In this document: in pieces, positions 1-6,844 of the stretch
Layout: each line of letters begins with the position of its first letter
Position numbering within the stretch: position 1 is the stretch's first letter
Origin: JBAWWY01 sp037144355
GTDB taxonomy: Bacteria > Bacillota > Clostridia > Peptostreptococcales > Anaerovoracaceae
NCBI GenBank assembly: GCA_037144355.1
Contig: JBAWWY010000041.1
Span: 1-8,199, forward strand
DNA: 8,199 nucleotides
Reading direction: 5' to 3'
Position numbers and translations under genes: made by a program
The notes under the pieces: model-generated
What the model saw: only the letters and a program-made list of their open reading frames with translations
Databases searched by the model: none
Told to the model about the DNA's origin: nothing

Positions 1-2
1 AA

Positions 3-1811
3 TTGAAGGCAATACTTGATAATGTTCCTTTCGCTGCCTGGTTTAAGGATATTGATGGGAATTATATGGCGGTCAACAAAGTCAAGGAAGAAAGTAGTGG
101 ATATTTGGAAGAAGAAATGCTGGGAAAGAGTGATATTGATCTATTTGGACAAAAAAATGGAAAAAGAATGCAGACAATTGAGATAGAAACTATCATGAGT
201 GGAAGGCAAATATTTTATGAAGAAAAACATGAAGATGGCAGATGGGAAGAACTTTTTGTCAGCCCAGTTCTTGATAGCGCTGGATTGATAATTGGAACAA
301 CAGGACTTTTAAGAGATATTACGGAGAAAAAATTAGATGAAATATCTTTGAGAAAGAATGAATCCAGATTAAAAAGGGCTCAATCCATGGCACGCTTGGG
401 CAATTGGGAATTGGAAGGCGAAAGTGATATCATGTGGGTTTCCGACGAGTTGCTTTGCATGTTTGGAATAAGCCAGGATTCTCCATATTTAAAACTAGTT
501 GATCTTAGGCAGATAATAAAAGAAGATGATAGAATAAAAAGAGATGTGGCTCTGGAGTCTCTTATGTTGAGAAATAGAGATTATGACATTGAATATAGAA
601 TAACGAGGCCACTAGATGGTCAAGAACGATATATACATTCAACGGCAATAATGGAAGAGCCAAAGAATGGGGTCAAGGGAAAAGCCCTTGGAATTGTGCA
701 GGATATTACCGATCGCAAGAGGAAAGAAAATGAGATTATATATCTAAACCATCATGATCAAATGACTGGTTTAAAAAACAGGTTTCACTTCGAAAACGCA
801 ATCAAATTGAATGACAATATTAATGGTTTGCCACTTTCCATTATTATGATTGATGTTAATGGGCTTAAATTGACTAATGACATGTTTGGATATAACGAGG
901 GCGATAAATTACTAAAAGAGATTTCTGAAATTCTAAAGAAATACTCCAGAAAGGGAGACGTTGCAGCTAGAATTGGCGGGGACGAATTCAGCATATTAAT
1001 GCCGAAAACAAGTCTGGAAGTTGCAAAAAAAATAAGTTGCCAGATTTTGAAAGCATGTGAGACATATGAGGGCGATGGCAGTAATGCTATTGGATACCCA
1101 AGCGTGTCGGTTGGTTATGCAGTAAAAAAGGATATTGAAGAAAAAATCAGTGATATTATGGGTGAAGCAGAAGAATTAATGTATAAACGGAAGTTGTTTG
1201 AGAGAAAAAGCGTTCACAGTTCACTTATCAATTCTATTAAAACAACGCTATTTGAAAAAAGCCACGAAACAGAAGAACATGCGGAAAGACTGGTTGATTT
1301 GTCCAACAAGGTTGGATTGGAAATGGGTCTTGATGATAAAAATTTGAACGAATTGAATCTTCTAGCGGCACTACATGACATTGGCAAAATGGGTGTGGAC
1401 GATTATATACTTTGCAAACCTGGTAAACTTACGGAGCAGGAATGGGCTGAAATTCAGAAACATCCAGAAGTTGGATTTAGAATTGCGAGATCATCACCAG
1501 AGCTCACAGCTATTGCTGACTATATTCTTTGCCACCATGAGCGTTGGGATGGAAGTGGATATCCAAAGGGATTGAAGAAAAGAAATATTCCATTGCTTTC
1601 AAGAATCATAGCTGTTGTAGATGCTTTCGACGCAATGACCCAAGATAGGTCATATAGAAAAGCTTCAGCTGAAGAGCATGCGATTGTGGAAATAATAAAG
1701 AACTCAGGATCACAGTTTGACCCAGATGTGGCAATTGTTTTCATCAAGATAATGCAAGATAATTACAACCAAAAAAAGGATGATTCAAAGTCAAGCAAGC
1801 ATTTCAACTGA
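3..1811 (+). CDS. PAS-PAS-GGDEF-HD-GYP c-di-GMP synthase/phosphodiesterase (5' partial)
   Basis: Bifunctional c-di-GMP enzyme by domain content; the N-terminus lies outside the window. The reading frame is open from the first bases and the first codon (TTG) already sits at the start of a PAS domain, so this is probably not the true start. Residues are counted from that codon. A PAS domain covers about 1-112 and a second, PAS_3-like, about 125-240. The GGDEF domain (about 245-400) has a canonical GGDEF at 325-329 and an inhibitory-site RxxD at 316-319 with the standard five-residue spacing. The HD-GYP domain (about 415-590) has HD at 458-459 within LHDIGK, HHExxDGSGYP at 511-521, and the following VVDAFDAMT. 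All key residues look intact, so both synthesis (GTP to c-di-GMP) and hydrolysis are possible, with PAS input setting the balance. No membrane segment is visible in this part. It heads a four-gene operon and is followed by the EAL-HDOD gene after 26 bp. The net activity cannot be read from sequence. Confidence 0.93.
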   Translation: MKAILDNVPFAAWFKDIDGNYMAVNKVKEESSGYLEEEMLGKSDIDLFGQKNGKRMQTIEIETIMSGRQIFYEEKHEDGRWEELFVSPVLDSAGLIIGTTGLLRDITEKKLDEISLRKNESRLKRAQSMARLGNWELEGESDIMWVSDELLCMFGISQDSPYLKLVDLRQIIKEDDRIKRDVALESLMLRNRDYDIEYRITRPLDGQERYIHSTAIMEEPKNGVKGKALGIVQDITDRKRKENEIIYLNHHDQMTGLKNRFHFENAIKLNDNINGLPLSIIMIDVNGLKLTNDMFGYNEGDKLLKEISEILKKYSRKGDVAARIGGDEFSILMPKTSLEVAKKISCQILKACETYEGDGSNAIGYPSVSVGYAVKKDIEEKISDIMGEAEELMYKRKLFERKSVHSSLINSIKTTLFEKSHETEEHAERLVDLSNKVGLEMGLDDKNLNELNLLAALHDIGKMGVDDYILCKPGKLTEQEWAEIQKHPEVGFRIARSSPELTAIADYILCHHERWDGSGYPKGLKKRNIPLLSRIIAVVDAFDAMTQDRSYRKASAEEHAIVEIIKNSGSQFDPDVAIVFIKIMQDNYNQKKDDSKSSKHFN

Positions 1812-1837
1812 AATGATAAACAAGGGGAGTCGATTAG

Positions 1838-3061
1838 ATGGACGTTTACGTAGCTAGACAACCGATTTTTAAGAAGAATATGGATGTTTTCGGGTACGAA
1901 CTTCTATATAGAAGAAGCACAAACAATTTCTATGAAGGCACAGATGATCTCAAGTCAACAGCGGATGTTATTACAAATACATTTCTTGTAATGAGATTTG
2001 ATGAAATTACTGGTGGAACGAGGGCATTTATCAATTTCTCTGGAGAGATGATTGAAAGGGGAATTCCAAACCTGCTGCCAAAAGAAGATATAATTATTGA
2101 AATTCTGGAGACTGTTGATGCAACGGAAAATATAATTGAGGAATGTAAAAAATTGAAGAATAAAGGCTATGTCATAGCATTGGACGATTTTATCTTCAAA
2201 GAGTCCATGCTGCCGTTTATTGAGATGGCAGATATAATCAAATTGGAGTTCAATTCAATTTCGAGAAATATTCAAGAGAAGTATATAAAGAAATATAAAA
2301 ATAGAATAAAGTTCCTTGCGGAAAAAATAGAAACTAGAGAACAGTTTCAACAGGCCATTAAGATGGGGTATGAATATTTTCAGGGGTATTTTTTCAGCAA
2401 GCCGATTATTGTAGTGGGAAAAGATCTAAAAGGCCTCAATCCAAATATTGTCGGGATTGTAACTGAACTTAATAAGAGCGAGCCAGATTTTGATAAAATA
2501 ACAGGATTTATTGAGATGGATATAGGGCTATCATTTAAAATGCTAAAACTTTCCAATTCAGTGTTCTATTCCTCAACTAAAAAATTCTTATCCATAAGCG
2601 ATGCAGTGGTGAGAATTGGAATCATAGAATTGAGGAGATGGGTTTATCTTTTAATGTTTCAGGACGTGAAGAATCCCGAGAATAGCGAACTAATAAAAGT
2701 ATGCATAATACGCGCGAAGCTGATGGAGATTATTTCATTAGAACTGGGGCTGGCAGCTGGAAAAACATATGAATTCTTTCTGGCAGGTATATTCTCATCA
2801 ATAGATGTGCTTTTAAACAAGCAAATGGTTGAAATCATAGAGGAGTTATCACTTCCAGAGGAGGTTTCGGCTGCACTCATGGATAATAAAAATGAAATAA
2901 GAGCAATACTGAATCAGGTAATGAGTCTTGAAATTGGTGACTGGGATCATTGCAATGAAATTAAGGCATCTGATTCGAAAAAGGTAATTGGTAAAGAGAA
3001 ATTAATGGGGCTATACTTTGAAGCCCTTGCATGGACAAGGGAAATGGGTCTGGACAAATAA
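1838..3061 (+). CDS. EAL-HDOD signalling protein (YuxH family)
   Basis: Cytoplasmic 407-residue protein with an N-terminal EAL domain (about 1-195) and a C-terminal HDOD domain (about 205-400), the usual length and order for the YuxH family. The EAL motif reads ELL (21-23). Other EAL positions are kept: N66 in FINFS, E88 in EILE, D116-D117, K135, E162 in AEKIE and Q182 in FQGYFFSKP. Loop 6, normally DDFGTG, reads DDFIFK, so c-di-GMP hydrolysis is possible but uncertain; such proteins can also act as binding or scaffold proteins. The HDOD signature is clear at about 231-270 (LSFKMLKLSNSVFYSS, then GIIELRRWVYLL). HDOD domains resemble HD hydrolases but usually lack their metal ligands and are thought to mediate protein interactions. 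The start is supported by AAGGGGAG at 1822-1829, eight bases before the ATG. It lies between the GGDEF-HD-GYP gene (26 bp gap) and the MCP-like gene (21 bp gap). Confidence 0.93.
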   Translation: MDVYVARQPIFKKNMDVFGYELLYRRSTNNFYEGTDDLKSTADVITNTFLVMRFDEITGGTRAFINFSGEMIERGIPNLLPKEDIIIEILETVDATENIIEECKKLKNKGYVIALDDFIFKESMLPFIEMADIIKLEFNSISRNIQEKYIKKYKNRIKFLAEKIETREQFQQAIKMGYEYFQGYFFSKPIIVVGKDLKGLNPNIVGIVTELNKSEPDFDKITGFIEMDIGLSFKMLKLSNSVFYSSTKKFLSISDAVVRIGIIELRRWVYLLMFQDVKNPENSELIKVCIIRAKLMEIISLELGLAAGKTYEFFLAGIFSSIDVLLNKQMVEIIEELSLPEEVSAALMDNKNEIRAILNQVMSLEIGDWDHCNEIKASDSKKVIGKEKLMGLYFEALAWTREMGLDK

Positions 3062-3082
3062 AGAAAAGGTGGCGATTGAGAA

Positions 3083-4729
3083 ATGGTAATAAAAAGTAAT
3101 GTTTTACAAGAAAGTGATAATATTTTATTTGAACTTCTTAAGAAAAATGGCATTATCGCCAATTCGACTATGGAAATTGGAAGAACGATTGAAGAAAATA
3201 GAAAAAAAACTTTGCTTCTAGTAGGCATGCTAAAATCAGTAAACAGCATTGCCAACAAGACAAATCTATTGGCTATAAACGCATCTATTGAAACTTTCCA
3301 TGCAGCTGGACTGCTAAACAGTTTCGAAGATATTCTCGCTCAGAATATGCTAACACAGGGGAAATTGATCTCATTGGCTTTGCAGCTGGGAATGTCATTT
3401 GAAAGTGAAGACTGTGCTGAATTTGCAAAAAAATGCGGGCTTGAGGAGATATTTATCACAGACGGAATGGGAAAAATTTTGCATACAAATGTATCTGGTA
3501 GGAAAAACATGAAATTGGATACATCAAATACGTATAAAGTTTTAGAAAATCAGGAAATTGACATTGTTCTTCCAGCGATTTCCAATGACTTGGAAGAAAT
3601 GTCGTTTAAGATAGTAGGAGTAGCTAGGAGAGACGAATCTGGAATAATCCAATTGGGATGCCATTATGAAAAACCAAAGGGCCAGCTGGCCATTGACGGG
3701 TTCGGAGTTGTAGCTAGGGAAGCAAAGCGTCTTGCTGATGAGGCGAGAGAGACAGCGAGAGAACTAACGGGTCTGATTGCCAAACTGCAGAGCAATATGG
3801 ACAATCTTTCAGAACTTTCAAATGAGGGGCAAAGTGTTGCCTTGGAAATCTTGCAAAAAGTTGAAAAGGAAAATACTAAGGCGAAATCAACAAAAGCAAA
3901 TCAAGAATATATAGAATCATATGAATACAAGGAGTCTGTTTATGAGAGCTTTGACAATGGCAAGGTTTTGTTCAATAATCTTGAGAATAAGCTTGCAGAA
4001 ATGAAGGATTCATTCAAGTTAATACAAAATCCACTATCCCTTATTCTAAAAGTAGCGAAACAGACAAACCTTCTTGGCGTCAGGGCTTCAATTGAAGCAG
4101 CTCATTCGACAAATGACAAGTTGGATTTTGACATGCTGCTAAATAAGCAAATGCTAATCCAAGCAAGACTTGTTGCCATATTGCTCGAGCTGAGTCCTGA
4201 AATGAACTGCGACGAAATCGTTGAAATCGCATCCATTTGCGGGGTTGACGAATTTTGGATTTCCGACAAGCACGGCGTCGTAGAACTGACCAACATCGAT
4301 GGGGGAAAAGGATTTGTTTACAAGAACGAGGGACAAACAGCGCCATATATGAAAATCCTAGTTGACTCATCCCTGGAAGTAACTGCTACTCCTGAAAGAA
4401 GGGCTTTGGACGGGAAGGTTTTCAAATACGTGGCAGTAGGAAGGAAAGTCGGAGGATTCATACAAGTTGGAAAGGCTTCAAAGATATATGGCGAGAGCAC
4501 AGCTGACGGATTTTCCGTTGTAGCAAAGCAAATAAAATCATTGGCCGAGCAATCAAAATCAATTACTTCGGATATGGTTGAAAGCCTTGATACTATGTAT
4601 TCAACTACAGATGAAGCTAATGACATCATTCGCAACAGCAAAAAAACTCTTGCAGAATCATTGATTCTGATAAAGATTTTATTTAACTTGAGTAGAGGTA
4701 ATAATGGTAATGACAGTGGATTATTATAG
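3083..4729 (+). CDS. Soluble tandem MCP-hairpin protein with a PAS/Cache-like domain inserted in each hairpin tip
   Basis: This 548-residue protein resembles the cytoplasmic signalling domain of methyl-accepting chemotaxis proteins, duplicated and twice interrupted. Copy 1 has the descending arm (IANKTNLLAINASIE, 56-70) and the ascending arm (DGFGVVAREAKRLADEA, 205-221). Copy 2 has AKQTNLLGVRASIEAA (325-340) and DGFSVVAKQIKSLAEQSK (475-492). In ordinary receptors these arms join through a few residues at the tip; here about 127 and 131 residues separate them. The inserts resemble each other: a helical start, then CGxxE(I/F)xI(S/T)D, a TN-containing turn, FK(I/Y)V and IQ(L/V)G, a PAS- or Cache-like pattern. 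No signal peptide, transmembrane segment or HAMP domain is visible, so it should be cytoplasmic. The tip arginine of classical receptors is H73 and H341. AAGGTGG (3066-3072) precedes the ATG by ten bases. The last 26 bp overlap the J-domain gene, implying translational coupling. It may be an unusual soluble chemoreceptor or a sensor that has left the chemotaxis system. Coding status is secure; function is inferred. Confidence 0.88.
   Translation: MVIKSNVLQESDNILFELLKKNGIIANSTMEIGRTIEENRKKTLLLVGMLKSVNSIANKTNLLAINASIETFHAAGLLNSFEDILAQNMLTQGKLISLALQLGMSFESEDCAEFAKKCGLEEIFITDGMGKILHTNVSGRKNMKLDTSNTYKVLENQEIDIVLPAISNDLEEMSFKIVGVARRDESGIIQLGCHYEKPKGQLAIDGFGVVAREAKRLADEARETARELTGLIAKLQSNMDNLSELSNEGQSVALEILQKVEKENTKAKSTKANQEYIESYEYKESVYESFDNGKVLFNNLENKLAEMKDSFKLIQNPLSLILKVAKQTNLLGVRASIEAAHSTNDKLDFDMLLNKQMLIQARLVAILLELSPEMNCDEIVEIASICGVDEFWISDKHGVVELTNIDGGKGFVYKNEGQTAPYMKILVDSSLEVTATPERRALDGKVFKYVAVGRKVGGFIQVGKASKIYGESTADGFSVVAKQIKSLAEQSKSITSDMVESLDTMYSTTDEANDIIRNSKKTLAESLILIKILFNLSRGNNGNDSGLL
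3236..3772 (+). repeat. Internal repeat copy 1 (MCP hairpin plus insert, residues 52-230)
   Basis: First of two diverged tandem copies in the MCP-like gene. Landmarks recur at a near-constant offset: TNLL at residues 60 and 328, CG at 118 and 386 (both 268 apart), and DGF at 205 and 475 (270 apart). The similarity is visible in protein, not as long identical DNA stretches, so the duplication is old. Confidence 0.8.
3311..3694 (+). other. PAS/Cache-like domain inserted at the hairpin tip, copy 1
   Basis: Encodes residues 77-204 of the MCP-like protein, between the AAG that ends the descending arm and the DGF that begins the ascending arm. It starts with an amphipathic helical stretch (FEDILAQNMLTQGKLISLAL), followed by the pattern CGLEEIFITDGMGKILHTN and later FKIVGVARRD and GIIQLG, typical of a five-stranded PAS or Cache fold. 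It holds three cysteines (111, 118, 193). The ligand is unknown. Confidence 0.65.
4040..4582 (+). repeat. Internal repeat copy 2 (MCP hairpin plus insert, residues 320-500)
   Basis: Second tandem copy in the MCP-like gene. It keeps the hairpin arms (AKQTNLLGVRASIEAA and DGFSVVAKQIKSLAEQSK) and the insert. Its ascending arm is closer to the classical receptor pattern than that of copy 1, and its descending arm deviates in places (GVRAS where copy 1 has AINAS). Confidence 0.8.
4109..4504 (+). other. PAS/Cache-like domain inserted at the hairpin tip, copy 2
   Basis: Encodes residues 343-474. Helical lead-in (FDMLLNKQMLIQARLVAILL), then CGVDEFWISDKHGVVELTN, a middle segment (QTAPYMKILVD), and FKYVAVGRKVGGFIQVG. 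It lines up with the first insert over about 75 residues, from the shared CG to the shared IQ(L/V)G, with few gaps. It has two cysteines (376 and 386); C386 matches C118 of copy 1. Confidence 0.65.
4694..4698 (+). promoter_or_regulatory. Ribosome binding site of the J-domain gene, inside the upstream gene
   Basis: AGAGG lies 5 bases before the ATG at 4704 and 11 bases before a second in-frame ATG at 4710. Both starts fall before the J-domain (DYYRIL), so the choice changes only two residues. The site lies inside the last codons of the MCP-like gene, fitting translational coupling. Confidence 0.55.
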
Positions 4730-5948
4730 GATTTTGCAAGTGCATCATGACGCGGGCCAGGAAGTTATCGAAGCAGCCTACAAGCGACTTTCGAGGATGC
4801 ATCATCCCGATGTGAATAAAAGCCCGCTTTCTTTGGAAAAGATGAAGTCTATAAATAATGCCTATGAAATAATAGGGAATATTAACAATAGGGCAATTTA
4901 TCATGCGGAGTGGCAAAACAATATTCCTATTTCCAGCAAATATAAAAAAGAGAGAATAATTGAAGGCAACAAGGATTCTGCGGAAGAAATTCTTGATGCC
5001 TACTTTGATGATATCCTGAAGGAGAAATGGGAGGATGCATATCTAAAACTTACGGATTCGGATAAGTCGATTATCCCGATTGAAGATTTCATTAATTGGC
5101 GCAAGTCAGTAATGCAAGTTTATCGAATAGGAGCATTCAAGATAAAATACCTAAATACCTATAGAAATTGTGATTATGCTGACAAATCATACAGGGAAAT
5201 TCGCAATTATACAGTCACAATACTTGAGCTTAAAATATTTGAGGGAACGTTCAACGAAGAAGTAACTCAAAAGTATGTAGCTTTTGAAAATGGAAAATGG
5301 AACATATGCCTTGGATACAGTGATTTATCTCAAGTTATCGATAAATTCAAGGATATTGTGGACAACCAAAATAGAAAGCAAATTGCAGAGGAAAACCAGA
5401 TAGCTCAAATTCAAACTCAGAATTATGTTGAACCTGCCATATTGCGGCAAAAGGCATTTCTGGAGCTTGGACAGAGAGAAATATCAAGAAGCATTAGATA
5501 TGCAAGACCGCTGACTTTGATTGCGATTCATATAAAATCTTTATTTGAGGAAAACGAAGACTTAGACGGGCTGACATTTAGCAACTACCTCGCTAATATC
5601 GAAGAGATAATAAGCCATAACATAAGGGATACCGATTTGCTGGGTAAAATTGACAAAGAAACGTTTGCAATACTACTTACGGAGACGGATATGGAAAAGG
5701 GGAATATCGCGTTGGCGAAATTACATGATATTTTGGAATCCAGCTGCCAGTCAAAACTTGAAATATCTTCTGATATCTCCTGCCCTGATAGGGGAATTCT
5801 TACGGAAAAAATTCAAGAAGCTGTTGGAAGATCGAGAGCAGAGATTCCAGAAGAAAAAGAAAAATCTTTTGATAAAAATCAAAAGATTGGAAAGTATAAT
5901 TTAAATGATATCCTAGGATTCAACAGAGGTAAAATGCCTAGGATCTAA
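4704..5948 (+). CDS. J-domain protein with NTF2-like region and degenerate GGDEF domain
   Basis: Protein of 414 residues. The N-terminal J-domain (about 5-68) begins DYYRILQV and carries the HPD motif at 34-36, which in J-proteins stimulates the ATPase of DnaK-type chaperones. The glycine/phenylalanine and zinc-finger regions of true DnaJ are absent, so this is a specialised class C J-protein. Residues about 90-216 (AYFDDILKEKWEDAYLKLTD, ending GKWNICLGYSDL) look like an NTF2-like fold, assigned by pattern only. Residues about 245-345 resemble a GGDEF domain: REISRSIRYARPLTLIAIHI at its start, then GKIDKETFAILLTET where an active enzyme has R-x-GGDEF-A-x-L. DKETF (317-321) replaces GGDEF, so cyclase activity is unlikely, but RDTD (308-311) sits at the exact inhibitory-site spacing and could bind c-di-GMP, as in other degenerate GGDEF receptors such as PelD. 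The 26-bp overlap with the MCP-like gene suggests they act together. Final gene of the operon. Confidence 0.87.
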   Translation: MVMTVDYYRILQVHHDAGQEVIEAAYKRLSRMHHPDVNKSPLSLEKMKSINNAYEIIGNINNRAIYHAEWQNNIPISSKYKKERIIEGNKDSAEEILDAYFDDILKEKWEDAYLKLTDSDKSIIPIEDFINWRKSVMQVYRIGAFKIKYLNTYRNCDYADKSYREIRNYTVTILELKIFEGTFNEEVTQKYVAFENGKWNICLGYSDLSQVIDKFKDIVDNQNRKQIAEENQIAQIQTQNYVEPAILRQKAFLELGQREISRSIRYARPLTLIAIHIKSLFEENEDLDGLTFSNYLANIEEIISHNIRDTDLLGKIDKETFAILLTETDMEKGNIALAKLHDILESSCQSKLEISSDISCPDRGILTEKIQEAVGRSRAEIPEEKEKSFDKNQKIGKYNLNDILGFNRGKMPRI

Positions 5949-5958
5949 ATTGATGCCA

Positions 5959-6750
5959 TTATTTAAACCGGATTCGGTCGGCGACACTTGCTATGAATGC
6001 AGAATTCATTACTTTGGAACCGTCATCTACAATTTCGTACCCTAAAAGGCTAGTCATATTCTCGCTTGCTCCCTTGCTTAATGCTACACTGATTGTATTC
6101 CTGATGGCTCTTTCAACATTGATGGGGCTAGTTTGGAATTTTTCAGCTACCAGTGGATAAAGTTTCTTTGTAACTGAATTTATCAAAGTAAAATCATCAA
6201 CGACCAAGCTGATAGCTTCAAGTAAATACTGGTAACCTTTAAGATGTGATGGAATTCCAATATCATTCAAAGTAGTAGAAACTTTTGCAGTTATACTTGG
6301 CAACAGTTCTCTAGATATGTTTATCTTCTCAACTTTGGTTGGCATAGGTGGAATAGATATGCTGGGTATGTCATATGCTTTCAATTGTTTAATCCTTTGA
6401 ACGAGCAGATCAAGATCAAATGGTTTAACAATATAAAAAACTGCGCCAAGATCTATGGCAAGATTGGTAATGTTATCCTGACTCAGCGCGGAAAGAACTA
6501 CAAATAATGGCTTGTTTACCATATTTAGAGAATTAACCTGCTCTAAAACGCCAAGGCCATCCAGGAGGGGCATTATCAAGTCCAAAATAACAATATCCGA
6601 TTCGGTTCTTTCTATAAGCTTGACGGCTTCGATTCCGTTATGTGCAATTCCCACAACTTCTATACCATCTTGTTCATCGAGATAGTCCTTTAGGATATAC
6701 GCAAAATCCTCATTGTCGTCAGCAATTATTACGCGAAGGCTGTCATTCAT
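5959..6750 (-). CDS. spo0A: Sporulation response regulator Spo0A
   Basis: Full-length Spo0A (263 residues), the phosphorelay-controlled transcription factor that commits Firmicutes to sporulation. The receiver domain (1-125) has the acidic pair D11-D12, phosphoacceptor D57 (ILDLIMPLLDG), S87 at the Thr/Ser switch position and K109 in IVKPFD. A linker (about 126-148) leads to the Spo0A-specific DNA-binding domain, which contains the hallmarks GIPSHLKGYQYLLEAI (165-180), TKKLYPLVAEKF (194-205), the recognition-helix region INVERAIRNTISVALSKG (210-227), and a C-terminus AFIASVADRIRFK. AAAGGGGA (minus strand, 6759-6766) lies 8 bases before the ATG. A candidate sigma-A promoter lies about 105 bases upstream. 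It is divergent from a multi-PAS sensor gene and convergent with the signalling operon, with only 10 bp between stop codons. In many Firmicutes spo0A follows spoIVB; here its upstream neighbour is the divergent PAS gene instead. Confidence 0.97.
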   Translation of the reverse strand: MNDSLRVIIADDNEDFAYILKDYLDEQDGIEVVGIAHNGIEAVKLIERTESDIVILDLIMPLLDGLGVLEQVNSLNMVNKPLFVVLSALSQDNITNLAIDLGAVFYIVKPFDLDLLVQRIKQLKAYDIPSISIPPMPTKVEKINISRELLPSITAKVSTTLNDIGIPSHLKGYQYLLEAISLVVDDFTLINSVTKKLYPLVAEKFQTSPINVERAIRNTISVALSKGASENMTSLLGYEIVDDGSKVMNSAFIASVADRIRFK

Positions 6751-6844
6751 AAAATAAATCCCCTTTATTCAATTGTAAAATTTGGAAGTTTTCAAATTTA
6801 AAGTTATTAGTTGTAAATAATAACCAAAATCTATTTGGATAAAG

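Noticed and set aside
4080..4370. Open minus-strand frames within the MCP-like gene
   Set aside because: They are shadows of the plus-strand gene, lack ribosome binding sites and have no recognisable protein pattern.
4640..4729. Frameshift truncating the C-terminal arm of the second MCP hairpin
   Set aside because: The final segment lines up with the matching part of copy 1 (SVALEILQKV against KTLAESLILIK), so the gene appears to end there naturally.
5910..5944. Inverted repeat ATCCTAGG / CCTAGGAT with a 19-base loop at the end of the J-domain gene, as a terminator
   Set aside because: The stem is 8 bp, lies within the coding sequence, each arm is itself nearly palindromic, and no T tract follows on either strand.
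5967..5978. Small hairpin ACCG-GATT-CGGT at the 3' end of spo0A as its terminator
   Set aside because: A four-base-pair stem inside the coding region followed only by TTAAAT on the minus strand is too weak to call.
6764..6774. Sigma-H -10 (GAATAA) for spo0A on the minus strand
   Set aside because: No AGGA-type -35 lies at the right distance, and transcription would begin inside the ribosome binding site.
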